This document shows positions 42,433 to 51,592 of a stretch of 64,000 nucleotides of DNA, piece by piece. Position numbers and translations under genes: made by a program. The notes beneath the pieces were generated by a model. That model worked only from the letters and a program-made list of their open reading frames with translations, was not told the DNA's origin and did no database searches. The stretch's first letter is position 1. Each line of letters begins with the position of its first letter. This stretch comes from Streptomyces avidinii (lineage in GTDB: Bacteria > Actinomycetota > Actinomycetes > Streptomycetales > Streptomycetaceae), in NCBI RefSeq assembly GCF_014650695.1, contig NZ_BMVL01000013.1, positions 96,720 through 160,719 of the forward strand, written 5' to 3'.

Positions 42433-42553
42433 GCCACGAAGGTCCCGCGCATGATCCGATCCCGAAAGCCCTGTGGATAACTCCCGGCGCCACTTGTCCA
42501 CAGGCGCGGAGCGGCATTGGTGCGATGTCGGAGGCATCAGGTTGCATGGGGGC

Positions 42554-44713
42554 ATGAACGCAGACCTGAGGTCCTCGGCCGACTCCGTACTAGCCCGTCT
42601 CGTGGGCGACCCCACGGGCGCCGCCAGGCTGCGCGAGGACCAGTGGCGGGCGATCGAGGCCCTGGTCGCGCACAAGCGGCGGGCGCTGGTGGTGCAGCGC
42701 ACCGGCTGGGGCAAGTCCGCGGTGTACTTCGTCGCCACCTCGCTGCTGCGGGCCGGCGGCGCCGGCCCCACCGTGATCGTCTCCCCGCTGCTCGCCCTGA
42801 TGCGCAATCAGGTCGAGGCCGCGGCCCGGGCCGGGATCCGCGCCCGCACCATCAACTCCGCCAATCCCGAGGAGTGGGAGGGGATCCAGGCCGAGGTCGC
42901 GGCCGGTGAGGTCGACGTCCTGTTGGTGAGCCCGGAGCGGCTCAACAACCCCGACTTCCGGGACCAGGTCCTGCCCAAGCTCTCCGCCGCCACCGGCCTG
43001 CTCGTGGTGGACGAGGCTCACTGCATCTCCGACTGGGGGCACGACTTCCGCCCCGACTATCGCCGGCTGCGCACCATGCTGGCCGACCTGCCGCCGGGCG
43101 TTCCGGTGCTCGCCACCACCGCCACGGCCAACGCCCGTGTGACCGCCGACGTCGCCGAACAGCTGGGCACCGGGGCCGGCACCGACGCCCTGGTACTGCG
43201 CGGCCCGCTGGACCGGGAGAGCCTGAGTCTGGCGGTGCTGACTCTGCCGGACGCGGCGCACCGGCTGGCCTGGCTCGCCGATCACCTCGGGGACCTCCCC
43301 GGCTCCGGGATCATCTACACGCTGACCGTCGCGGCCGCCGAGGAGGTCACCGCGTACCTGCGCCACCGCGGCCACACCGTGTCCTCGTACACCGGCAAGA
43401 CGGAGAACGCCGACCGCCAGCAGGCCGAGGACGACCTCCAGGCGAACCGGGTCAAGGCGCTCGTGGCCACCTCCGCCCTCGGGATGGGCTTCGACAAGCC
43501 CGACCTCGGCTTCGTGGTACACCTTGGCTCGCCCTCCTCCCCCATCGCCTACTACCAGCAGGTCGGCCGTGCCGGCCGTGGCGTGGAGCACGCGGAGGTC
43601 CTGCTGCTGCCCGGCCGGGAGGACGAGGCGATCTGGCAGTACTTCGCCTCGGTGGCCTTCCCCCCGGAGGAGCAGGTGCGCCGGACGCTCGACGTCCTGG
43701 CCCAGGCCGGCCGGCCGCTGTCACTGCCCGCCCTGGAACCGCTCGTCGATCTGCGCCGGACCCGGCTGGAGACCATGCTCAAGGTGCTCGACGTCGACGG
43801 CGCCGTGCACCGCGTCAAGGGCGGCTGGACCTCCACGGGCGAACCCTGGGCGTACGACTCCGAGCGCTACGCGTGGGTCGCCCGCCAGCGGGCCGCGGAG
43901 CAGCAGGCGATGCGGGACTACGCCGCCGCCACCGGATGCCGGATGGAGTTCCTGCGCCGCCAGCTCGACGACGAGGAGGCCGCGCCCTGCGGCCGCTGTG
44001 ACAACTGCGCCGGAGCCCGGTTCACCGCGGAGGTCTCCACCACCGCGCTGGACACCGCCCGCGGCGAGCTCGGCCGTCCCGGCGTGGAGCTGGAGCCGCG
44101 CAAGATGTGGCCGACCGGGCTCGCGGCGGTCGGCGTCGACCTCAAGGGACGCATCACCGCCGGTGAACAGGCCTCGACGGGCCGGGCTCTGGGCCGGCTG
44201 TCCGACATCGGGTGGGGCAACCGGCTGCGCCCGATGCTCGCCCCGCAAGCCCCGGACCAGCCGATTCCGGACGACGTCGCGCAGGCTGTCGTCGCGGTAC
44301 TGGCGGACTGGGCCCGGGGCCCCGGCGGCTGGGCCTCAGGAGCGCCGGACGCCCCGGCCCGGCCGGTGGGCGTGGTCTCCCTGCCCTCGCGCAGCCACCC
44401 CCAGCTGATCGGTTCGCTGGCCGCGCGGATCGCGGAGGTCGGGCGGATGCCGCTGCTCGGCACGGTCGCGTACACGGATCAGGCACCGGAGTTCGGGTCG
44501 GTCTCCTCGAACAGCGCGCAGCGGGTGCGGGGGCTCCACCAGTCCCTCACCGTGCCCCCGGCACTGGCCGAGGCGCTGGCGCAGGCCGCAGGCCCTGTGC
44601 TCCTCGTGGACGACCGCGCGGAGAGCGGGTGGACCCTCGCGGTGGCCACCCGGCTGCTGCGGCGCGCAGGCGCGAATGAGGTGTTCCCGCTGGTGCTGGC
44701 GCTTCAGGGATAG
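42554..44713 (+). CDS. RecQ-family DNA helicase with C-terminal phosphoribosyltransferase-like domain
   Basis: A 719-residue SF2 helicase. Motif I is VQRTGWGKSAVYF, motif II VVDEAHCISDWGHDFRP, then TTATAN and the motif VI region QQVGRAGRG. A zinc-binding CGRCDNC follows. No HRDC domain is present; instead the C-terminus has PVGVVSLPSRSHPQLIGSL and a PRPP-loop-like VLLVDDRAESGWTLAVA (V682 onward), the pattern of ComF-type phosphoribosyltransferases. It unwinds DNA 3'-5' in repair or recombination; the role of the tail is unknown. ATG 42554 sits close to a G-run and lacks a well-spaced ribosome binding site. Confidence 0.88.
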   Translation: MNADLRSSADSVLARLVGDPTGAARLREDQWRAIEALVAHKRRALVVQRTGWGKSAVYFVATSLLRAGGAGPTVIVSPLLALMRNQVEAAARAGIRARTINSANPEEWEGIQAEVAAGEVDVLLVSPERLNNPDFRDQVLPKLSAATGLLVVDEAHCISDWGHDFRPDYRRLRTMLADLPPGVPVLATTATANARVTADVAEQLGTGAGTDALVLRGPLDRESLSLAVLTLPDAAHRLAWLADHLGDLPGSGIIYTLTVAAAEEVTAYLRHRGHTVSSYTGKTENADRQQAEDDLQANRVKALVATSALGMGFDKPDLGFVVHLGSPSSPIAYYQQVGRAGRGVEHAEVLLLPGREDEAIWQYFASVAFPPEEQVRRTLDVLAQAGRPLSLPALEPLVDLRRTRLETMLKVLDVDGAVHRVKGGWTSTGEPWAYDSERYAWVARQRAAEQQAMRDYAAATGCRMEFLRRQLDDEEAAPCGRCDNCAGARFTAEVSTTALDTARGELGRPGVELEPRKMWPTGLAAVGVDLKGRITAGEQASTGRALGRLSDIGWGNRLRPMLAPQAPDQPIPDDVAQAVVAVLADWARGPGGWASGAPDAPARPVGVVSLPSRSHPQLIGSLAARIAEVGRMPLLGTVAYTDQAPEFGSVSSNSAQRVRGLHQSLTVPPALAEALAQAAGPVLLVDDRAESGWTLAVATRLLRRAGANEVFPLVLALQG

Positions 44714-44927
44714 CCGAATGCGTCAACTTCGGCGTGGCGGGGCAAGGATATGAACGGCATACCGGCGAATTCCGGTCGGCGGCGTCAATTGCTCGTTGCC
44801 GCACGCTCTCAAGCCACGCGAGAATTGGGGTGCTCCCGCTCGGCTCCTCGGCACCCTCCTGGGCCGCGCTGCGGCGCGCCCTGACTCCACCGTGCCCGTC
44901 CGCGGGCGTGTACCCGAAGGGAGGACC

Positions 44928-45557
44928 GTGACCTTCGGATTCGCGCCGCCCCCGACCACGTCCCTGGCGACAGCCACCGGCGGCACCAGCCGGCACGGCA
45001 GACTGCTGGAACCGGCGGAATGGACAGCGGCGGGCATCCCGCTGCTGCGCAATCCGCGCGAGGTCGTCAGCGGGCTGCACTCGCGGCACAGCCCGGTCCC
45101 CTCGACCGCGGTCATCGCAGTCCTCGGCCCGGAGGAGCAGCTCGTCGCGAGCGCCTCCTTCGTGCAGCGGTCCGCCTCGGCCGACGGCTGGGAGTACCGC
45201 AATGCCCTGCTGTCCCGGCTGCGCCGGGTCCTCCCGCACGACCTGCGCCGACGGACCCCGGTGCGGACGGCCGTACTGCTCTACTGCCGCGAGGGCGACG
45301 AGCGGTGGACCGAGGAGGACGGGGCGTGGATGTGGGGACTGCGGGACGCGTGCACCCTGCACGGCCTGCGCTGCGGTGCGTACATCACGCTGACCCGCGG
45401 CGGTTGGCAGGTGCTGGGCGAAGGCCGCGGCGGCCGACGGCCCAGCTCGGACTCGCGGCCGCAGCACCTCGGCGACACCGTGGCCGAGTTCTCACCGCTG
45501 GCGCTGCACACCGGGGGCGGCGCGGTCGAGGTCCTGCGGCGGACCGCCGCGCGCTGA
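44928..45557 (+). CDS. Conserved hypothetical protein
   Basis: A 209-residue protein starting at GTG 44928, behind AAGGGAGG. I do not recognise a family. It has a mixed alpha/beta look: AVIAVLGPEEQLVASASFVQR (strand-turn-strand), a basic middle (RNALLSRLRRVLPHDLRRR), RTAVLLYCREGDERWTEEDGAWMW and TLHGLRCGAYITLTRGGWQVLG. No signal peptide or membrane helix. A TTG 44796 start would add low-complexity sequence and is less likely. Tandem hairpins follow downstream. Confidence 0.65.
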   Translation: MTFGFAPPPTTSLATATGGTSRHGRLLEPAEWTAAGIPLLRNPREVVSGLHSRHSPVPSTAVIAVLGPEEQLVASASFVQRSASADGWEYRNALLSRLRRVLPHDLRRRTPVRTAVLLYCREGDERWTEEDGAWMWGLRDACTLHGLRCGAYITLTRGGWQVLGEGRGGRRPSSDSRPQHLGDTVAEFSPLALHTGGGAVEVLRRTAAR

Positions 45558-45678
45558 TCCTCGCGTGCCGGCCCGGACAGGCCGAGCCCGGTGAGCCCGC
45601 CCTCGTGGCCGCCCCGTGTGCGCCGTCCCTCGTGCGCCGCCCCTCGTACGGCCGACCGGCCCGCGGGCACGCCTCACG

Positions 45679-45736
45679 GCCGTACACCCGGGAACGGGCG
45701 TACGGCGGATCAGGCCCCGGGCTCCGCTCCGGGGCC
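45679..45736. terminator. Two tandem hairpins between convergent genes
   Basis: The first (45679-45706) is a 12-bp stem with one mismatch capped by a GGAA tetraloop. The second is GGCCCCGG (45713-45720) with CCGGGGCC (45729-45736). They lie between the hypothetical gene and the converging gene at 45810. Confidence 0.75.
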
Positions 45737-45809
45737 CGGCGCGGGCTACAGCGGGGCCGGCCGAGGGCCCGCCCCGCCCCGCCCCTCGCCCGTGCCGGGG
45801 TACAGGGCG

Positions 45810-46454
45810 TCAGACGCCCGCACCCAGCACGGAGTTGATCTGCTGCGAGTCTCCGCACACGATCAGCAGCGCACCCGCCCGGGTGAGCGCGACCGGCAGC
45901 GCTTGCGCGACGGTGTCGACCGATCCGCCGTTGGCCGCGAAGACCACGACGGGACGGCCTGCGGCTCGCTGGGCCTGCGCCGCGTCCGCGTAGAAGACGT
46001 CGTCCCCGGCGTCGTGCAGGGCCCAGTACGCGGCCTCGCCGAAGGACAACTCGTGCGCGGCCCACGGGTGCGGGTCGCCACTGGTGAGCACCAGGATGTC
46101 GCCGGGCGCGCGCCCGGTGTCGAGCAGCAGGTCGACGGCCTCTTCGGCCGCGTCCAGCGCGCCCTCGGCGGAAGCCGGGATCAGCTGGATCTGCGGCACC
46201 GCCGCGGAGACGGACGGTGTGGTGGGGACAGCGGCAGGGGCTGCGGGAACGGGTCCGGGGGTGGCCTGCGGCGCACGCTGCGCGGGCGGTGCGGGCCGGG
46301 CGGGACCGGGGCGGCCGGGCCGCGGTACGGCGGCGGGACGCGGACCAGGTACGGGGCGGGGGGTCTGCGCGGTGCGGCTCGCGGCCGGCGTGACGCGGGG
46401 ACCCTGGGCACTCTCGTGAATCTGAGGCTCCTCGATGGCGGGGGTGAGAGGCAT
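45810..46454 (-). CDS. Hypothetical protein with Pro/Ala-rich N-terminus and nucleotide-binding-like C-terminus
   Basis: A 214-residue protein of unknown function. Residues about 10-85 are Pro/Ala/Arg-rich and disordered. The C-terminal 120 residues look ordered (DAAEEAVDLLLDTGRAPGDI, ILVLTSGDPHPWAAHELSF, ALLIVCGDSQQINSVLGAGV). This part resembles the C-terminal UvrD-like helicase segment in which GDxxQ motifs occur, but it is too short to be a helicase. It lies 59 bases downstream of rnhB on the same strand, so co-transcription is likely. ATG 46454. Confidence 0.65.
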   Translation of the reverse strand: MPLTPAIEEPQIHESAQGPRVTPAASRTAQTPRPVPGPRPAAVPRPGRPGPARPAPPAQRAPQATPGPVPAAPAAVPTTPSVSAAVPQIQLIPASAEGALDAAEEAVDLLLDTGRAPGDILVLTSGDPHPWAAHELSFGEAAYWALHDAGDDVFYADAAQAQRAAGRPVVVFAANGGSVDTVAQALPVALTRAGALLIVCGDSQQINSVLGAGV

Positions 46455-46513
46455 GCGTTGATGTCTATCAAACACCGGTACGAAACGTACCGGCCGGTGG
46501 CACGTGCGTGCGA

Positions 46514-47224
46514 TCAGAAATCGAAGCCGAGTTGGCCTCCGTTTTCCAGCTCCATCGACTCCTCGCTGCGGCGCACCTTCTTGAGGTGGCGCCACTGGGG
46601 CAGCGCGTCGAGGTACGACCACGAGAGCCGGTGATAAGGGGTGGGTCCCAGCTCCTCCAGCGCGGCCCGGTGCACGGGCGAGGGGTATCCGGCGTTGGCG
46701 CCGAAGGCGAAGTCCTCGATCCCACCGCCCTGTTCCCCGAGTGCGGCCATCATGCGGTCGCGGCGGACCTTGGCGATGACCGAGGCCGCGGCAACGGCGA
46801 TGCAGGACTGGTCGCCCTTGATCACCGTACGAACCCGCCAGGGCGGGCCGAGATAGTCGTGCTTGCCGTCGAGTATCACCGCGTCGGGGCGCACCGGCAG
46901 GGCGACCAGCGCCCGCTCCGCCGCCAGCCGAAGGGCGGCCGTCATCCCCAGCTCGTCGATCTCCTCGGGCGAGGAATGCCCGAGTGCGTATGCGGTGACC
47001 CAGCCCTCCAGGACATCGAGCAGGGCGTCGCGCCGCTTGGGGGTGAGCAGTTTGGAGTCGGTGAGCCCGGCGGGCGGCCGGCGCAGGCCGGTGATCGCCG
47101 CGCACACGGTGACGGGTCCGGCCCAGGCCCCTCGTCCGACTTCGTCGACCCCGGCGATGACCTTGGCGCCGGTGGTTGCACGGAGGGAGCGTTCGACGGT
47201 GTGGGTGGGTGCTTCGTACGGCAT
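46514..47224 (-). CDS. rnhB: Ribonuclease HII
   Basis: A 236-residue enzyme that nicks RNA-DNA hybrids and removes single ribonucleotides from DNA. The catalytic acids lie in AGVDEVGRGAWAGP (the DE pair), VILDGKHDYLG and AAASVIAKVRRDRMM. The C-terminal HRLSWSYLDAL region is typical. ATG 47224 gives the usual length. It groups with other nucleic-acid maintenance genes in the window. Confidence 0.95.
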   Translation of the reverse strand: MPYEAPTHTVERSLRATTGAKVIAGVDEVGRGAWAGPVTVCAAITGLRRPPAGLTDSKLLTPKRRDALLDVLEGWVTAYALGHSSPEEIDELGMTAALRLAAERALVALPVRPDAVILDGKHDYLGPPWRVRTVIKGDQSCIAVAAASVIAKVRRDRMMAALGEQGGGIEDFAFGANAGYPSPVHRAALEELGPTPYHRLSWSYLDALPQWRHLKKVRRSEESMELENGGQLGFDF

Positions 47225-47330
47225 GGCGCCAGCAAGGTTACGCCGCCCCGAGCCGACTGCACACCCCCGCCCGGGTCGAACCGGCCCTCGAACGGACGTG
47301 AACCGCGCTCCGCGCCGCCCCCTCCGCGTC

Positions 47331-47933
47331 TCACACCGTGAGCAGCGGCACCATCACCTCGTCGATCAACGCCGCGATGTCCCCATCCTCCCATTCGCTT
47401 CCGCACACCTTGGCGCGGTACATCAGCATGGCCGGAATGACATCCACGACAAACGGACCAGTCGCGTCCGTCCGCACGTCACCCCGCTCGATTCCGCGCC
47501 CGACAAGCTTCCTGATCAGACGCTGGGCCGGCTCGTGCAGACCGGACCAGATGACTCCATGGAACCGGTCCGCATGCATGTGATCACATTCGTGAAGCAC
47601 GGATCGAAGGGCCTGCCCGGCGCGCGAGTGCATGACGTCCCGCATGCGCACGCACAGCAGGTAGAGGTCCTCACGAATCGATCCACAGTCGGAAATGTCA
47701 CCGATCCGCGGCAGACCGGTCCGCAGCGCATCGGCCACCAGGTCCGCCTTCGACGGCCAGCGGCGGTAGAGCGCGGCCTTGCCGGTGTGCGCACCGGCCG
47801 CGACGCCCTCCATGGTGAGCGCGTTCCAGCCGATCGTGCTCAGCTGCTCCAACGCGGCGTCGAGAATCGCCCGTTCGAGTTCCGGACCCCGCCTGCGCCC
47901 CGGCGAAGCCACTGACCAGCGTGAACCCACCAT
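47331..47933 (-). CDS. TetR family transcriptional repressor
   Basis: A 200-residue regulator. The N-terminal helix-turn-helix is ERAILDAALEQLSTIGWNALTMEGVAAGAHTGKAALYRRWPSK-like (about 18-60); the remainder is the helical ligand-binding domain. ATG 47933 has GGAGG seven bases upstream; the longer frame adds 12 basic residues. It is divergent from the MFS gene, with two identical-consensus palindromes between, so it is the expected repressor of that pump and of itself. The ligand is unknown. Confidence 0.9.
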   Translation of the reverse strand: MVGSRWSVASPGRRRGPELERAILDAALEQLSTIGWNALTMEGVAAGAHTGKAALYRRWPSKADLVADALRTGLPRIGDISDCGSIREDLYLLCVRMRDVMHSRAGQALRSVLHECDHMHADRFHGVIWSGLHEPAQRLIRKLVGRGIERGDVRTDATGPFVVDVIPAMLMYRAKVCGSEWEDGDIAALIDEVMVPLLTV

Positions 47934-47983
47934 CTCCCCGCCTCCGACCGGCTTACGCGTTCGACGCACGCATTTTCCGCCTT

Positions 47984-48003
47984 AGTGAACGCTTGCGTTC
48001 ACT
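47984..48003. promoter_or_regulatory. TetR operator 1
   Basis: AGTGAACG-N4-CGTTCACT; the palindrome extends to 12-bp arms over 47981-48006. It lies 51 bases upstream of the TetR start. Confidence 0.88.
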
Positions 48004-48030
48004 AAGGCGCGGCTCCTACCGTGGGCCCGC

Positions 48031-48050
48031 AGTGAACGGATGCGTTCACT
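48031..48050. promoter_or_regulatory. TetR operator 2
   Basis: The same AGTGAACG-N4-CGTTCACT consensus as operator 1, with centres 47 bp apart. It ends 23 bases before the MFS start codon, positioned to block transcription. Confidence 0.88.
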
Positions 48051-48073
48051 ATTTCACTTTGGGGGGATCCTCA

Positions 48074-49626
48074 GTGACAAGCTCTCAACTCGCCACACCC
48101 CGGATACCGGGCGCGGCACGCCGGGAGGGGCGCCCCGGAGTGGCGCTCGCCGTCATCGCCGCATGCCAGCTCATGGTCGTCCTCGACGCGACGATCGTGA
48201 ACATCGCGCTCCCGCACATCCAGAGCGCGCTCGACTTCACCACCACCGACCTGTCATGGGTGCTCAGCGCCTACACCCTCACCTTCGGCGGCCTGCTGCT
48301 GCTCGGTGGCCGGGCGGGCGACATCCTGGGCCGCCGCCGGGTGTTCCTGACCGGCATCCTGCTCTTCACCCTGGCTTCCCTCCTCGGCGGCTTCGCCCAG
48401 GAGCCCTGGCACCTGCTCGCGGCCCGCGCCCTGCAGGGGGTCGGCGGCGCGATCGCCTCGCCGACCTCGCTCGCCCTGATCACCACGACCTTCCCCGAAG
48501 GCCCCGAACGGAACCGGGCCTTCGGAGTGTTCGCCGCCGTCTCCGCGGGCGGCGGCGCGATCGGCCTGCTGGCCGGCGGCATGCTGACCGAGTGGCTCGA
48601 CTGGCGCTGGGTCCTCTTCGTCAACGTGCCGATCGGCGTGCTGATCGCAGTTCTCACCCCGCTCTTCATCAGCGAGTCCGAGCGCCACCCCGGCCGCTTC
48701 GACATCGCCGGAGCCCTCACCTCCACCGGCGGCATGGCCTCGCTCGTCTACGGGTTCATCAGCGCCTCGGAGGAAGGATGGCGCGACACGCTCACCCTCG
48801 GCTCGTTCGCGGCCGCCGCGGTCCTGCTCGCGCTGTTCGTCGTCATCGAGTCGCGGGCCCGCGAACCGATCATCCCGCTGCGCATGTTCGCCGACCGCAA
48901 CCGCACCGGCACATATGTGATCATGCTCGGCCTCGCCGCGGCGATGTTCGGCATGTTCTTCTTCATCGTCCAGTTCGTGCAGAACGTGCTCGGCTTCTCG
49001 CCGATCCAGTCCGGACTCGGCTTCCTGCCCGTGACCGTCGCCATCGTCACCGCGGCCGGCCTCTCCCAGCGGTTCCTGCCGCGCTACGGCCCCAAGCCCT
49101 TCATGGTCCTCGGGTCCGCGCTCACCGGATCCGGGCTGGCCTGGCTACCTTCATCCGGACCGACAGCTCCTACGTCTCCGGAGTGCTCGGGCCGATGCTC
49201 CTGTTCGGCTTCGGCATGGGCCTCAACTTCGTGACGCTCACGCTCACGGCCGTCTCCGGTGTGGCGCCGAAGGAGGCGGGCGCGGCCTCCGGGCTGCTCA
49301 ACGCCAGCCAGCAGGTCGGCGGCTCGCTCGGCCTGTCCATCCTGGTCACCGTCTTCGGCACGGCCAGCCGCGACGAGGCCACGAAGCAGGTCCCGGCCTT
49401 CATGGCCCAGGCCGACCCCGGTCAGATCGCCGCCTTCAAGGAGACCGGTTTCCTGCCCGACCCCTGGGGCGACCTGGTGCTCACCCAGGGCATCTCCACC
49501 GCGTTCTACGCCGCCGTCGCCATGGCGGGCCTCGCCCTGGCCACCGCCCTGCTGGTGATCCGGGTGCGCAAGAGCGACCTGGATGCTCTGGCCGGGGCCG
49601 CCGCGAAGGCCGGTCCGGCCGCCTGA
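48074..49626 (+). pseudogene. MFS drug-efflux transporter (DHA2/QacA-like) with a single-base frameshift
   Basis: An export pump of the 14-helix DHA2 family. GTG 48074 follows GGGGGGA by six bases. Motifs include LDATIVNIALPHIQ, LLLGGRAGDILGRRRVF and RALQGVGGAIASP. The reading frame is lost near 49145-49146: upstream text ends GSALTGSGLAWL and the expected continuation TFIRTDSSYVSGVLGPMLL is in the frame one base back, as if one base of the Leu codon were deleted. The frame then stays open to 49626 with intact C-terminal helices. Either the pump is recently inactivated (the first frame stops at 49234) or this is an assembly error. The operators and terminator are intact. The genomic intent is antibiotic or toxicant efflux. 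Confidence 0.85.
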
Positions 49627-49641
49627 ACCGGGCCGGCTCGT

Positions 49642-49687
49642 CGTACGGGGCCGGGCGCGGGAACATCCCCGCGCCCGGCCCCGTACG
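49642..49687. terminator. 20-bp perfect bidirectional hairpin
   Basis: Positions 49642-49661 pair perfectly with 49668-49687 around a six-base loop (AACATC). It sits between the convergent MFS and DUF4173 genes, 15 bases past the MFS stop. Confidence 0.92.
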
Positions 49688-49704
49688 CGCTTGCTCCGGA
49701 GCCG

Positions 49705-51384
49705 CTAGTACTCGATGCGGGTACCGAAGGCGCCCATCCGCGAGCAGGCCTCGTACGACGCGGTCACCGGACGCTCGCGCAGGATCTGCCGGGCCCGGTA
49801 CTCGCCCAGGCTCATCGCGTACCAGGGCACGTCTCCCGCCCGGGCCATCTCGTCGTTGATCCCGCGCAGGGCGCAGGATCGCTGGGGCTCGGGCAGCCGG
49901 TCCAGGGCCGGGACGGCGTCCGCCGACAGGGACTGGAAGTAGGCCAGGTCGATCTTCGCGTCCGCCTCGAAGCGGGTCACGTTCCGCTCGGCGACCATCC
50001 CGTCCGGGGACAGCAGGCCGAAGGCGAGCACGGCCGCTCCGACACTGGCCGCGACCGCGCGCGCCAGCCAGCGTCCGCCGAACAGCCCGGCCGCCATGAT
50101 CAGTACGATCACCAGCCCGAGCCACAGCTCCATCGCGGCCACCGACACACGCAGTCTGGTCAGCCCGTACGCGTCCACGTAGAGGTCCATCCGGCGCAGC
50201 GCGGCGGCGACGACGACCAGGGTGAGCGCACACAGCAGTCCGAGGACGACGCGGACGAGGCGGCGGTCGCCCGGTCCGGAGCGCGGGGCCCAGCGCAGGG
50301 CGAGCGCGATCACGGCGAGGGTGAGCAGAGTGGCCCAGAGAAGCTGCCAGAAACCCTGGCGTGCGTACTCGGCGTAGGTGAGGCCGGTGCTCTGCAGGAC
50401 CTTGTCGTAGCCACCGAACAGCACGGCCAGCTGGACGGCATTGAAGCCGGCGAAGAGCAGGTTCATGACGATGAGCGGAAGGGCCCATTCGACGCGGGAA
50501 CGGGGCTTGCCCGGGGCCACCTTGATCCGGTCCCAGCGCAGCGGGGCCGCCGCGGTGCGGGCCGCCGCGAGCGCGAGGACCGCACCGAGGACGAAGAGCA
50601 CGACCCGGACGGGCCCGTCCTCGAACGACGCGTCGGGCATCAGGTCGCCCAACAGGTCGGCGAAGGCCGCATCGGCGGAGGCGAACAGCGCGCCGAAGAG
50701 CACCAGCAGTACGACGGCCACGCCGGACGCCTTGGCGACGGGCAGCCAGCGGTCCTTGCTGACCCCGCTGCGCGAACGCAGCCCGGTCAGCAGCCAGCCG
50801 ACCCCGGACACCGCGGAGTTGACGAAGCCGAGCGGGCTGAGCAGGACACCCGGCCAGGTGCGGCTGCCGTGGAGGGCCAGTGCGCCCAGCAGGACTGCGG
50901 ACAGGATCGCCAGCGTGGCCGGCCAGGCGGAGTCGCGCAGGGCGGGTATGACAAGGAGGGCGAGGCAGCCGACCACCCAGGCCAGGCTCCAGGGCCGGGC
51001 GCTGCGGCGGGCCGTGCGGGCGGCGATGTACGCGGCGGCGACGGCGGGCACCACCGCGACCAGTAGCCCGGGGCCCATTCCGTCGGCGAGCAGCAGCGCG
51101 GCGGCCAGGCCGGAGGCGAGGACAGCGACGAGGGTCGCGGTTCGGATGGGGGCGGCCTCGGCGGGGCGCACCAACGTGCTCCAGGAGGGCGGGGCGGAGC
51201 GCTGCTGCACCTGCCAGGGGTTCGCGGCCACTGCGCCGGCGGGTACCCCCGGCAGTGGACCGGCCACCCCGGAGGGTCTGCCGCCGGCCGGAGCCGGCTG
51301 CGCGGGCGGATCTCCTGCCGTGGCCCCTGGATCCGTCGCGTCCGCGGACCTGGCTTCGCCGGCTCCGCCGGTGTTCTCTGACAT
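49705..51384 (-). CDS. DUF4173 domain integral membrane protein
   Basis: A 559-residue protein. The first 70 residues are Pro/Ala/Gly-rich and cytoplasmic; about 11-12 hydrophobic helices follow. Family-like segments are VEWALPLIVMNLLFAGFNAVQLAVLFGG, TYAEYARQGFWQLLW and MDLYVDAYGLTRLRV. The C-terminal 90 residues are soluble (ADAKIDLAYFQSLSADAVPAL). The function of DUF4173 is unknown. It is monocistronic and faces the MFS cassette across a strong hairpin. Confidence 0.85.
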   Translation of the reverse strand: MSENTGGAGEARSADATDPGATAGDPPAQPAPAGGRPSGVAGPLPGVPAGAVAANPWQVQQRSAPPSWSTLVRPAEAAPIRTATLVAVLASGLAAALLLADGMGPGLLVAVVPAVAAAYIAARTARRSARPWSLAWVVGCLALLVIPALRDSAWPATLAILSAVLLGALALHGSRTWPGVLLSPLGFVNSAVSGVGWLLTGLRSRSGVSKDRWLPVAKASGVAVVLLVLFGALFASADAAFADLLGDLMPDASFEDGPVRVVLFVLGAVLALAAARTAAAPLRWDRIKVAPGKPRSRVEWALPLIVMNLLFAGFNAVQLAVLFGGYDKVLQSTGLTYAEYARQGFWQLLWATLLTLAVIALALRWAPRSGPGDRRLVRVVLGLLCALTLVVVAAALRRMDLYVDAYGLTRLRVSVAAMELWLGLVIVLIMAAGLFGGRWLARAVAASVGAAVLAFGLLSPDGMVAERNVTRFEADAKIDLAYFQSLSADAVPALDRLPEPQRSCALRGINDEMARAGDVPWYAMSLGEYRARQILRERPVTASYEACSRMGAFGTRIEY

Positions 51385-51592
51385 CGGGTTCCCTCCCCTG
51401 CCGGCCGCCCCGCGGTTCAGGGTGGGGCGGCGATTCGGACAGAGTAGGCCGGGGCCCGGCGCTTTTGAACAGGATCAAAAGAGTGCTGTGGCAGGACCGT
51501 GACAATCGGAACGCGCCATCTCACCTCGCGTCACCGCGCGGCGGACACCGCCAACTCCCCGGGATCTACCGGCCCCACCGGCTCCACGGGCA

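Noticed and set aside
49130..49160. Programmed ribosomal frameshift in the MFS gene
   Set aside because: No slippery heptamer, no internal ribosome binding-like element and no strong downstream hairpin, so a mutation or sequence error is simpler.
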